Part shown: one piece after another, positions 9,367 to 21,084 of the stretch
Numbering within the stretch: the stretch's first letter is position 1
Layout: each line of letters begins with the position of its first letter
From: Sorghum bicolor
Lineage: Eukaryota; Streptophyta; Magnoliopsida; Poales; Poaceae
DNA length: 64,000 nt
Reading direction: 5' to 3'
NCBI RefSeq assembly: GCF_000003195.3
Contig: NC_012871.2
Location: forward strand, 43,690,434-43,754,433
The notes under the pieces: generated by a model
Database searches by the model: none
What the model was told of the DNA's origin: nothing
What the model saw: only the letters and a program-made list of their open reading frames with translations
Position numbers and translations under genes: made by a program

Positions 9367-10745
9367 GGAAGGACAAGCTTGGGGGAGATCCTCTCCCCCA
9401 CCAAGGTAAGTATTCTATCCTATTTATTTCCATGCATTTTATCATTCCTGCTCTAAAAAAAAAATTAAAAAAAATTAGCATTTCCCTTTAGCATATATGC
9501 TTCATGTATGTCTATATCCCTCATGGAAATGATGACTAGTTGCTTGTTAATGTTTCTCTAGTACCTAGTATACAACTTAGTATTTCTCCAAGTATGGATC
9601 ACTTAGCTCACTTAAACTGCCATGAACCTGAAAACTTTGTGGGTTGCAAGTGCTAGAACTAAGTCTAAGTTGTTGTGGGACATGAGATAGTGAGACAAGA
9701 GCTGCTATAATATTATTCTAAGCATGCATGATTATCAGAGATTTATTCTTAAAATGATCAAAACCTTAATTGTTCCTCAAGGGTGATGAATTCCTACCAC
9801 AGCTATATCTACTTTACATGATTGCAACCTTTCCACATAAGCTATTTGCTTTGTGTTGAGTGTCGTCAAGTCTTGTTGACCCCTGTTAAGAGACTTTTCA
9901 TGCTCCTAAGATCAAGATCACGTACACACCACATATATATATGCTGCTTCTACACTGGAAGTACGCAACCACATGTATTTCGCATCCACTAAATAGGTTG
10001 CTCCATACTCTAAATGTTAGGATATCTCTCTCTAAGCATTATTTGGTAAATGAGACATCAAAAGCCTAGGCAAAATGAAATAAAAAGATGGACATGTGCA
10101 AGTCCACAAAAAAAAATTGAGCACATAAAGCTCGAAGAAAAAGAAAATGCTAGCCATGTCACAATATATAAGTAGAGAGAGTGTAGCAAATAAAGGAGCA
10201 ACCTAGTCCACCATATATCACACTTGCACATCTTGATCTGGGAGTATGACACTTCTCTTCAGGGATCCGAGCTTTGACTTCGCAACACATGCAAAGTAAG
10301 TATGCTATCTCCTTTCATCCCTACCTTAAGCTCCACATAAGCCTTTTAGAAATAGGATGAAATAGAGAAGGCAACTCTATCATATGCCTTGGTGAGGAAT
10401 TATACATCATTTGAGTGACATGAGAGAACCATATGAGGAACATTTAAGTTTTCTTTTGAAAATATCACAAAACCTCTGATATGAAACTTGCTAAGAATGA
10501 GAAAGTTAGTGCTCAAGTCAAACTGTTCTGTCTTTCAACCACCTAAGAAAAAGGAAAAGCCATAAGCCCCATAAGGGACTAAGGTAATATGGGTAAGTTT
10601 ACATAGCTAAATTTTTCATGCAAAGAGAAGAACTTTGTTGTACACATGGTACTCTTGAAATGTGAACATAGTAACAATACCTGATCCACCAAGGCTAAGT
10701 TTGATTGTTTGCTCGGGACGAGCAAAGGTTAAGCTTGAGGGATCT
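9367..10745. other. 3' noncoding region of E2
   Basis: A/T-rich text with no supported ORF. Two donor-like AAGGTAAG or AAAGTAAG strings lie near 9402 and 10287. It ends in an 8-bp-stem hairpin (10708-10726) and the purine-rich tract before the 3' LTR. Confidence 0.7.
10727..10745 (+). other. Polypurine tract of E2
   Basis: The sequence between the hairpin and the 3' LTR ends AAGCTTGAGGGATCT immediately before TGTTGACGG. Its position is where plus-strand DNA synthesis would be primed. The tract is interrupted by pyrimidines, so its exact limits are uncertain. Confidence 0.6.
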
Positions 10746-12336
10746 TGTTGACGGTGGATATACCATAGAAATCCACATACAAAACACCGTCAACATGCCT
10801 CGGTTGCAAGGGGAAATGACATGACATGAACATATTTTATCCATAACTAGTTCCACTTGTACTCTTAGCTTGTTTATGCAGGAACAACAAATTCAAGACA
10901 TTATTTGACAAAGCCAACATCAGAATCATCAAGAGGAGATCGAGGGGACAACAGGTGACACCCTGGGCCCACAGGGAGGGGGTCGCCCGACCCCTCTTTG
11001 GTGGGACCCAGGTGTGCCACCTACTCCACCGACATAAGGGACCATTGTGGACACTGCTGGTGGGCCCAGGTGGTCAGGAGTGGGGTCGCCCGACCCCACA
11101 TGTAAGGCGGTTTCAGGGTCGGTGGCCTCCCACCGACCTTCCCCACATGTCTCACGTGTTGGTTTGCCCCTGCCGTTGATCAAATGGCGGTTGTGAAGTC
11201 GGTTTGATCCAAGGGTGGAGAGGCATGATCACACGGATCGATGACGTGGCGGTGGAGTAGCCCCTACTCCACCTCTCCCTATAAATAGAGGCTGATTTCA
11301 CCCTTCCAAGGCAGGATGAATTCAAGGTTCAAGTGATCCAAGCTAGATACAAGTGAGTAGTAGTAGTAGTAGTCTAGTGTGGGAGTTAGAGTTGAGTCGA
11401 GCGAAGCTCGGGGTCTCCGGAGTCGTCTTCTGGAGAGTCTGGTATAGCTCTTGTATCTTTTCTCCTGTAAGACTTGTTTTCTTAATATATTCTCTTTCTA
11501 CTTTTCTAAGTATTACTTTGTGCAATATTATTCTTGCAATAGTATTGTAGTGTTCTATCTTGTCCTTTAGTAGTTACATATTAGATTGTGATCCTGTAAC
11601 AAGCTCGTGGCTGTTTCCCATCGCCTTTAGCAAGGTGCTATAGTTGTTTGATCGCAGCTAGAGTAGTGAGAGTTAGCGTAAGTGCGGTGCTTAGGCTAGG
11701 TCTTGCCTTTGGGTGTCGCTGGCTCGGACGGAAAGTAGGGGCGCACTCCCTAGTAGGTGACAGATCGTGGGCGGCATTAGGTTCTCCTCACGTACGAGCT
11801 AGTTCTTAAAAGATAAGGCGTCCATAAGCCCAATAGTCGCTTTCGGTAAGGGGTTAGGTGAAAAACCTTTTAAGCGTCTTACCAGCTCGGCTATCCCTGG
11901 CAGCCATTAGTAAGGTATCAATCTAGTGTGTCTCTGCTATTTGATTAAGATTAGTTCACGAGAGTAGAATTAGATATCCTAGGAACCTGTACTCACTCGT
12001 TGTCCTCCCACCTAGCTACTCTACTCTAGTTATCTTGTAGTTATCCTTTTTGATTATCTCTGGATCATCATCATCCCTTCCTTCACCTTTCGTTACCACC
12101 TCTCTGCACTAGTTGTAACTAAGTTGAGATAGGATCTCTTTTCTTACAAGCATTTCTAGCTATTGCTTTCCCTTGGGAAAATATAAATTACGATACCTTG
12201 GAATACTCCCGGGTGAAGTGCTACAGCGGTACCTTCTGTGCGCTTGCGGAATTATCCAATAGTTAATAGAGTTACCACACCAGGCACTTCTAGCGCCATC
12301 ACCGATATCCGGTGGTTGCGTTAAGAAGTGCCAACA
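10746..12336 (+). repeat. 3' LTR of E2
   Basis: It has the same 1591-bp length as the 5' LTR, with about six single-base differences. It is followed directly by the GCGCC target duplication. Confidence 0.95.
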
Positions 12337-12341
12337 GCGCC

Positions 12342-12418
12342 AGTCTCAGGAGGGAGTACCTCTGGCTCGAATAGCTTCGCCAGCCTTTCCCCAGGAACCT
12401 CTGCATCATCGATCAAGG
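12342..12418 (-). pseudogene. C-terminal part of the antisense gypsy-type gene of E1b, piece 2
   Basis: This minus-strand frame joins across E2 to the piece at 2521-2565. It reads through an AEVPGERLAKLFEPEV motif, as in the antisense proteins of grass Tat elements. It is cut at 12418/12419 by the SIRE-type LTR. Confidence 0.65.
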
Positions 12419-12786
12419 TGAAAGGATCAAGATGCCCAAGAGGGGGGGTGAATTGGGCTTCTCTAAAAATTTAAGCAACCTATAAACTCCAATTCAACCC
12501 CTTGTGCCTAGTGTGACTCGAGAGCTACCGGATAAAAGTTTTGCAACCTAGTTCCAATCCTATTCTAGCATGACAATTCTAAGAATGTAAAAGCACAAAG
12601 TAAATGCTAGAAAGTAAAGGAATAGTGGAAGAGAATGCTCGGCGATGTTTTGCCGAGGTTTCGAAGAGTCGCCACTCTCCACTAGTCCTCGTTGGAGCAC
12701 CCATGCAAGGGTCTTGCTCCCCCTTGGTCTGCGCAAGGACCAAGTGCTCTCTACGGGCTGATTCTTCGACACTCTATCGCGGTGAA
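12419..12786 (-). repeat. SIRE-type 3' LTR, piece 1 (distal U5 end)
   Basis: Starts TGAAAGGATCAAGATGCCC on the plus strand, the LTR terminus. It is interrupted after 12786 by E3, whose GTGAA duplication occupies 12782-12786. Confidence 0.85.
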
Positions 12787-15700
12787 TGTAACACTCCTAG
12801 TGCTAGCTTGCATGTTAACCATGAGTATTGCATCAACATAAGCATCATCATGATCACTCATAAGCATCATACCATGATCACATGCCAACATATACTATGT
12901 GATTGGATTGCTATATGACATGCTATGGCTGATTGTAATGGGTGACCAATGCATACAAGTGTACAATCTTTTCCAAAATACTTTAATCATGTTTAGAATA
13001 ACATTTTGAACAAAGTTTATGCTGGAGGTTTTGGCCAAAAATGCCCCTAAGCCATGGTTAACCTTAAGTTGACCTAATTGACCCCCTAGACCTATTTTCA
13101 AAGATGTTTTATGAAACTTGTGTTAGCGACCTTGCATGTAAATGACACCTAAACCAAAGTTGTAGTAAATTTTATAATCTACAAAAGTTATGTTTATGAC
13201 TTTTCATGAAAATGCTTGGAACCCATTCAAATTTAGCCCACAAGCCAGAAATCAGTGCTGTTTTCACACTTAGCTGAATTTGGCTAAGTCTGGGAATCAG
13301 CAGATTCGACATAGGGTCATTGGGAGCCTTGTGGTTTGAAATCCAGGCCGAGTTAGACTTTGATCTTGTAAGCAAACCTGTAGATCTCGTGTAGCTCTAA
13401 CCCAAGGAACAAATTTGAGCCAAAACCATCGAGTGAGACGTGAGTAAAACGTTGGCAAAGATCGAGCTTCAGTCACTGGCCATGGCGACTCAATTGCCCG
13501 ATTCAGTTCGGACAGAACTCGCCCGCCGCTGCATGTCCGGCCACCTGTTGGCCGTACGCCGTCGATAACCCCTCCTGTCAGCCGCGACATCGTCCACAAG
13601 ACACCATGCACCGAGTGGACGCCTCAGACGCGCCATTTGCCCCTCCAGAGCGCCACATTGCGTCCGCCTTCGTCCACGGCGAGCTCCGCCGCGCTTCGGC
13701 GAGCTCTCCCGGCCGCTCCACCGTGTCTCTGGCCTAGCCAGTCGACCTAGAGCTCCGCCTAGACGTCCTCTACCTTGACGTCCACTCCTTTCCTTTAGCC
13801 GAGCACTGGTGAGGCCGCACTGCCACCCCTGTCGCGAGCTCCACCTCGCCGGAGTTCGCAGAGATCACCGGCGATGTGGCCAGACCTCTCTAGTTCACCT
13901 CTGGCCGTGGTTCTTCTTCCTATAGCTTCGCCTTGAGTCGCTCTTGCTCGTCCGCAACCTCTACCGCGTCGCCGTTGCCTAGGTTCGCCGGCGTAACGCT
14001 GTGCAGCACCGCCGCTCCGCCATTTGCGACGGCGAGCACCCTAGGGTCCAGTAGAGCGCGAGTGAAGTAGGTCAACGGATTCGCCTTGAGGAGAGGAACA
14101 CGTAGATGCCCTTGGATCCATCGGAGACCTCGCCGTCGTCGAGTTTCGCCGGCGACGAGCTTCTCCCCTGTCTCTGTCTCTCTGTCGCGGGGGTCCCGTG
14201 TGTCAGCGGATCCCACCTGTCAGTCTCTCTCTCACACCTCTGATTCACTGTTCTACAGATCCTGTGTTGATTTTGTAAAATTCATATCTTGAGTTTTACA
14301 GATCCAAATGATGTGGTTCCAATTTTGCTAGGTTCTTATGGTAATCTAGTTTCTACTAAAAATATGCAACATGCCATGTTTTTGAAGAAATAAATAGATA
14401 TGATTTAATCTTTATTAAAAAGGAGGTAATTGTATCTTGAGATCTGTGGATATGATGGTCATGCAAATCTAGGGTGTTGTTACTCATGGCATAAATAGGC
14501 TCTGATAAATTTATCATGAATTTTGGGGGTCTGATTGTGAAGTTATAAATATTTCTTGTTTAAATAGGAGTTTCTTGTGGTATTTTTAGTAAAAAGATTA
14601 TAACTCCTTCTTTGGTGAAACTTGCTGGGTGTTATACTCATGTATAATCAAAGCTAGGAAAAATCTGAAATCTGTTGTTTGACACTTTTTCATAGGGTTT
14701 CACATTTATGCCTTGCATGCCCTTGCTAGCTTGTTATTTTTGTAGCTCACAATCTACATGTGCAAGTGCCCTGAAAATTTTACAGTGACCTCATGATTGT
14801 GTAGATAGCTTTCTGTAATTTTCTTAGGACTTTTAAAGCACTTGTGTTATATGCTCATTAAATCACCCTAATAATTAAATAAATAGAAAATGTGATAATA
14901 GGAATGAGTTTAGACCTTGCCATGATGTTTTCTGGTGTTTCTTAGACATTTTCTATCTACTGGTGCATTTGGTCTGAACCAATGTTACATTCTTAATATG
15001 TGTAAAATATTATTTTTGCTAATTGTCTTTCCTAGAGCTTTTCTGTGTAGCTGACAGTAATTGTTTAGGAACTACTAGAAGATGATGTTTTCTGGAAAAC
15101 TTTCCTATAACAAACTTGTAGCTAACTTGCTTATCTACTTCATGTCCAAATTTCATGACATTTGGTTGAGTAGTTTGAATGTTATGAATGTTGCAAGAAG
15201 CTGCTACGAACTGCTTGCTCTCTGGATTTTCCAGAACAGCCAGCACACTTTGTCTGTTTGAGCATATTTTGGTTGGGAATCTTTCTGGGCTGTCTAAAAG
15301 TGAATTGTAGGCAATTTGCTAAGCTTTCCAGAAAGTATCTATTTGCTTAGTTTGGCCAGCTGATGCTTAAGTTGTAACAGAAACTTGTGACTAGTTAATC
15401 TGTACATGACCCCAGTTGTTGTGTATGGGTAGCTAAGGTTGATTGCTTGTCTAGTTAGCCTCTCTACCAGAGAAGAAGTATGCACTTACTTGTTATTCTG
15501 TGATTCATCTAAGTTTGTAAGTTTATGCTCATGTTTATACCTTGTTGTATGTTCCTTGGCTCAGCATCATGACATATTGCATCTTATGTGCATTCCCTAT
15601 GTTTATCGCCTTGTCATGCATACATAGGTGTACCCAAGGGAGTGACGGTCTTGGAGTACGAGCTGCCGGAGCCAGAAGAACAACAAGGGGAGCCACCTCA

Positions 15701-17298
15701 AGGATCTTAGGAGGAGGACCTGCCAGAGTGTCCCGACCACCACCTGTCCACCTACGTTGAAGTCAAGCCCCGGAGCATTATAAGCCTCCTACTATTTTTG
15801 TTATCATATCCAGCTATCAATTGGTTATGGTTATGTATTGTTGCATTAAGTGTTAGGCGTTGATATGACACCCTTGCTGCATAATGACTACCTTGTCCAC
15901 CTCATACCTTACCTAAGTAGGTCCAGGATCGAAATGATGCTTATCCATGCTTAGCTCGGTAGAAGCCGGGTGATTTCCTGTCACCTGCGAGAGATAGGTG
16001 GATGCTGATCACGGTTGGCTATATTTGCTATCGTGGAAATAACCATGTGCTAATAATGAACATGAGACCGGGCGAGATGACGATAGTGCAGCAACAAGGC
16101 ATGGAGGTGTTGGGTGTGAATCTATCCCCGTCTGTGTCGATTAAGGACCGATTCGCTGTACGTCCTCGTGTCATGTTGAACGCATGCCTAACACTTAGCT
16201 GGCCGGATAAGTCGTTCTGACCGCGAAGCCTACGAGTGCATCTCCGGCCGGATAACCTGTTCGGTTTAAGTGCGCACCCCGGTTGGTAGCAAGGATGTGC
16301 GGGGAGTCAACGGCGTAAGACCGAGGTGTCAGGTTAGAGTCCTGACCCCGGCAGATTGGCGGTCCCTGGGGGTGCGGCGCTGTACGGAACCGAGAATTGG
16401 TCTGGAGTTGTGCTAAAGGTGATCCGAGCTGCCCTCATGAAGTATGCTTGGGTGAGTGCTAGGAATACCCCTCCAGCTGGATAGGAATCGATTCGAATCG
16501 CCGTCTCTCCCGGATAGTGAGAACTTGACTCGGGCAGTGGCAACGTATAACTCACTAAATAAACTTAATGGTTATGATCAGAATGTGGATAGCTAAGTGA
16601 TAATCCGGATATGGTTATTATTGTGATGCTTAAATACTCAAGTGTATGCTTAGAACAGGTGCTAATCTAGTGGATAGTTGTTATAGTAATGAACCTGCTG
16701 CTGAAATGTTATAAATGGACTACTTACAACTAAAGCTTTTCATGCAAAAGGTAAGTCAAACCAGTCCACAAAGATAAGCCTTGCATACTCCTTGGCGTCA
16801 CTTTATTTTGGTTTATGACGGGTAAGTCTAGCTGAGTACATTCTCGTACTCAGGGTTTTATTTACCCTTGTTGCAGATGATGTCGTTTGTCACGGCTACT
16901 GTGCTAACTGTCATCATCTAGCTGCGGACGATGAATAGATCTTGGGCATGATCAACTCCTTTATCTTCAGTTATGCTTTTGTTGGAATGACTATGGAACT
17001 CGCATGTAATTAAACTGGGTGTGTGATGTTTCAAAACTACTTTGCTTCCGCTACTAAACTGGTTTGTAATAACTTTGTTCCAACTCTGATGTGTTGTAAA
17101 ACTATGTTCTGTGATGAATGTATGTAATCTGTGATGGCGATGCTTGATCATGTACGATCTTGGTTGTATGTTGGTTGAATCGAGGTCTTTTGAGGTTTCA
17201 TCGGACTACCGGGTTTATATGGGTTCAAGTCCATTGGCTTTACTGCTTTGTGGTCGCTAATTCACTTGAATTCTTATAAGTTGGATGGTTCTATTACA
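12787..17298 (+). repeat. 5' LTR of E3 (4512 bp)
   Basis: Starts TGTAACACTCCTAG and ends GGTTCTATTACA. It has a GC-rich block (about 13480-14220), then an A/T-rich block (about 14230-15600), a short acidic coding-like stretch (15628 on), a conserved 96-bp block (16136-16231) and a hairpin (16832-16853). The same order occurs in E4. Confidence 0.92.
15628..15790 (+). pseudogene. LTR-encoded acidic micro-ORF, E3 5' copy (broken)
   Basis: This matches the intact copy in the E3 3' LTR (28326-28522) but has TAG at 15708-15710 where that copy has GAG. The conserved ECPDHHLST-like segment follows the stop. It is preceded by acceptor-like ACATAG. See the intact copies for the coding signature. A function is unknown. 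Confidence 0.5.
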
Positions 17299-17300
17299 GC

Positions 17301-17312
17301 TGGCATCAGAGC
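17301..17312 (+). other. Primer-binding site of E3
   Basis: TGGCATCAGAGC, two bases after the LTR, matches the initiator tRNA-Met primer site (TGGTATCAGAGC) at all but one base. This is usual for Tekay/Del elements. Confidence 0.8.
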
Positions 17313-18234
17313 AAGATTAAGCATTTAACCATCATAGATGTATTTAAAAACAAATGAATTTGATTTTTCCCAAACTAATTGGCAAATTAGACTATACATA
17401 GGGCTGTTTTAAAAATGCTTCAATAACTTATACCATGCCAGTGGTCATATCATTTATGCCCATATAAGGACTTCTAGGTGGCTTAATATTACTAACATGG
17501 GGGTTTTTCCTTTCGTCGTCCATATGGCGTGCAATAATATGGATGCCACTTACTTAAGTGGTAATGAATGGATCACTTACCTCTAGGCCATGGTAAGCAA
17601 TGTTTGTTTTCTTTCGTCGTCCATACGGCGTGAAATTGTATGGATGCCACTCACTTGAGTGGTAATGCATGGATCTATATGCCTCTACGTTACGGTAAGT
17701 GTGAGCTGTGAGAGCATGACCGTCCAACCGTCGGTCTAGGGGAGTGTTAGCTGTGCTTACTGGAATATTTACATGTTTCACACATGTATATATGAAGGTA
17801 CTTAATTGTGGGTAGTAGGTGCAGTCGTGTATACATGTTTCATGTATATATGGATGTATCCTAAATGGGTAGTGTGCTGCGATATATGTTCGGGAATGTA
17901 TATCGGAGTACCTGGCTTGAATGTAGATGGCTAGATTTTCATTTCGGCATATATACTCTTGTGGGGTTGGGCAGAAATAAAATTTTCTGCAGGTACACTA
18001 ACAACGAAACGTGTAGACCATATAGTTGCGTATAAAGAGTGCACGTATGTATGCCACCGACTATACCGATAGGACATTCTTCTAGGAATGGAAAGGACGT
18101 ATGGAGCGTGCATGCGTCATGAATTATTTATACATATCTTATGCACTACTCAATTCTTATAATTCTGAAACTATATCTAAATTATCTTCCCTTGTAATTA
18201 ATCTCCCTTACTCAAGTTGAGGTCTTTCCTATAG
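17313..18234. other. 5' untranslated internal region of E3
   Basis: No supported ORF. Contains short repeated phrases such as 'ttcgtcgtccatacggcgtgc' variants (about 17512-17530 and 17613-17632) followed by 'ggatgccactNacttNagtgg', giving two imperfect copies. Ends in a pyrimidine-rich TTTCCTATAG just before the ATG at 18235. Confidence 0.6.
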
Positions 18235-19158
18235 ATGGCAGCCCCACATGTAAGTGAGACTTTTCTGGACTTGTTTGGCACTCCTACTTTGTTGTGGAGG
18301 GTGCTGAGTTCAGTGGGTTATGAGGAACCACCTCGGTACACTTGGACAAAGGCCGAGCATGCAGGATCTTTACCTTGGGTAGATATCTAAGTTACAGTTC
18401 CCCCTTGCCCAAACAACCCACAGTGGCTAGGATGGATAGTAGAGTCCGATGGTCAAACTCCCTAGGAGGGTGCCCAAGTAGCAGCTTTAGAAGTGCTATT
18501 GGAGATATGCCAAGACTATGGGGATGAGCTAATTAATGGCCCAGCTAGATGAATTCCTAGAGTGAGTGTGACTGACACTTTTGTGTCTCAGATAGGAACT
18601 GAGCCTTTAGAAATGAAAGAAACCATGCTAGGATATAGCTCTAGCCCTGCCATGAGTGCTATGCTGGCGGTACTTAAGCTGTACTATGTACACCAGGACA
18701 CCTACATAGAAGCTATGCTAGCGCTCCAGCAAGCTCAAGTTGGGCAGCGCAAATTGCGCAAGCGTGTGCGCAAGCACCACAAGGCCTTTAGCGATGCACA
18801 AGCTGAAATCCAAAACTATCACACCGCTTTGCAAGCTCGCCGCAACCAAGTTGAAAATGCAGTTAGAGAGCGCAGTGAGGCACAAGCCCGCATGATGCAA
18901 ATGACTAGAGAGCGAGATGAGGCTATGCGCTTGGCTGAAAATAGAGAGGCTGCTAGATTTAGAGCCTTGTTCCATGCTGAGCATAGAGAGGAAGAACTGA
19001 TTACTAGGATTGCTGAGCTACAGTTAGATGTCCATCACCTAAATAATATCATAAATCCTATTCCGCACCCTGTTCCCTTTAATCATGGAGAAGCTGCTAG
19101 TGAGGAAGATCAGGATGATGGCATCATTTCTAATGGAGAATCCAAGGAGGATATGTAG
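18235..19158 (+). pseudogene. Upstream coiled-coil ORF ('ORF0') of E3, three stops
   Basis: One frame of 307 codons runs from ATG 18235 to TAG 19156-19158, broken by TAA 18388-18390, TAG 18463-18465 and TGA 18550-18552. The N-terminal motif GTPTLLWRVLSSVGY is shared with the E4 ORF (GMPTLLWRVLSSMGY), followed by W-x-GW-x-ES and other matches. The second half (from 18562) is a long heptad-rich coiled coil, R/E/A/Q-rich, with an acidic tail. I recognise no named domain. It sits between the primer-binding site and gag, separated from gag by the solo LTR. Function unknown. Confidence 0.7.
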
Positions 19159-19220
19159 CCTAGCAATGATTTTCATGTTCATGTATCAGTATCCATCTCT
19201 TTATGTAATGGATATGTAAT

Positions 19221-20740
19221 TGTTGACACTAGCTAACACCACTTAGATACTAGATTGTCATCCCCAGCATGGTGCCAGAGTGTACAAAGGTATTTATAAA
19301 TGTAAAGGCTCTCTAGAAAATAATCTATTCTATCCGCAAGCGTACAGATAAAACACCTCATTGTAGCATTTCACCAGGATAAGTATTCCAGGTATCGTTA
19401 TTTATAATTTTGCTTAAGAGAACAAAAGAGATGAAATTAAAATAAGGACAAAATCTATCAAGGCATAGACTAGAGATAAACTTGCAAGAACATGATTACT
19501 AATGAGAAACTCGTCACACAGTCACTTACTTTAGCAGGGGTTAAACCATAAAGATAATGATAATGAATTATAAGTTCAAAGGTAAATTACACAGCAATTA
19601 GAAAATAGACTACTCCTCATATATGTAGGTGATGTCGGATTAGCTAGAGAATGGATTCTAAGTTATCTACTATCTACTAAGTCATAGTCTACTCTAGTTA
19701 TCTACAAGATCATGTATAGCATAAAAGACTCTTCATTCATGTATAAGGAACATTGCTAAAGTAAATCAGAGCATCGCCAGACTTACTCCACAATACCGGT
19801 TCTGCCTGTCCTATCAACGTAGGGTGGACTATATAAGAATCAACGAAGCTGTCACTATCGCGAACTGCCACACAACCCGGCCAATAGGATACATTTGTAG
19901 ATAAATATCATCTAAGCACCACGCTCACATGTGATCTATCACCTAACTCCCTCGCGTCAAGAGCTAAGCGCTTTGCAAACTTATACATAAACTCATTATC
20001 AATCATAACTATATCAAATATAGAACTAGAGCAAACTAAGAGCATAATAATTAGAGACATAATGCAATTAGAACAAAGAATTAGAGAAAGATATGAATAA
20101 TACCAATCTTTATTACCGAAGATCCAAATCCAGAGCGTAGTGCTCTACTTCTCTAATTGCTATCTAATCAAACCTCTAAACTCAAAGGATTAGGGAGTAG
20201 CTAATTCTAATTCTCTGTGGGAGAGAAGCTCTAAACCCTAACTTTGATGGCTACCTCTGAATAATGATTTCTTCTCTTCTCCTCTCTCCTCCAGGGGTGG
20301 AGAGGCCTTAGTTTTATAGTCCTTTCAAGTGAATTTGGGCCGTTGGATCAAACCGACATTGATTGTTTGGTTTAGATTCATCCTTTAGGTCGGTGGAGTT
20401 TAGTCCTGAAAGAGAGTCCCGATCCAACTCCTAGCCAGGGCGGGCGCCCAAGGGGGGTGGGCGGGTGCCCTGCCCCAGAGCCCGATCGTGTTCTCATTCG
20501 TTCTCGTGGCTTCTGGACTCTTCTAGATTGAGGAATATTGCACGGCACATAATTATCTCGTTGTAAACATGACATGTGGGCCTTCTCTCCATATTCTCTG
20601 ATAACCCCCTGCAAAAATAGATAAACACCAAAGCTCATGGAATTCTGTCAGATAAAACTCTAATTCTAGATGTTTGTTTCATATTGATCCTTTTCTATGT
20701 TTATTTGATTATTAATTTTAGTACTTAAGGACCGTCAACA
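19221..20740 (-). mobile_element. Solo LTR of an Athila-like family related to E6
   Basis: 1520 bp ending CCGTCAACA on the plus strand, that is, starting TGTTGACGGTCCTTAAG on the minus strand, and flanked by GTAAT (19216-19220 and 20741-20745). No internal sequence is present, so it is a solo LTR left by recombination between the two LTRs. It shares blocks with the E6 LTR (GTCATCCCCAGCATG, TATTCCAGGTATCGTTATTTAT, ACTATATAAGAATCAACGAA). A minus-strand TATA (plus 20312-20318) and GC-rich inverted repeats (about 20440-20475) mark U3. Confidence 0.93.
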
Positions 20741-21084
20741 GTAATCTGAATTTCAGCTGAGACTCTATGTATTTGGCTATGGTGCCCCTCCTGTAAGACT
20801 TAAGTTGTGGAAGTGACTTTATGTAACCCTATGCACTTATTTGTGATGCTCCATGTTTATGTTGAGCTTGAATAATCTTCTGCAATGATTTTAATCCTTG
20901 TGAATTGTGACTGTGAATGATCGCGAGAATAACCAAGTGTCGTGGATGATATTCTCTTGTTGTACAAGGATTATTGTGCCTTGGATTATGTGAATTTATT
21001 TTGTTAAATTCTGAATGGCAGCAATCGAGATTCATGGCAATTATATCTGTTATCCTAAACGGTCACTTGGTAGGCCTTGTGGAG

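Larger units (their letters stand above)
2566..12336 (+). mobile_element. E2: complete pol-less Athila-like Gypsy element
   Basis: Two 1591-bp LTRs (2566-4156 and 10746-12336) begin TGTTGACGG and end GCCAACA, and are flanked by a GCGCC duplication (2561-2565 and 12337-12341). The primer-binding site matches tRNA-Asp. The internal 6.6 kb holds a gag-protease ORF, a palindrome-rich spacer, an ATHILA-ORF1-like gene, a second spacer, a hairpin and a polypurine tract. No reverse transcriptase, RNase H or integrase is present in any frame. The LTRs differ at about six sites by eye (about 0.4%), so the insertion is recent. The element is non-autonomous. Confidence 0.93.
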
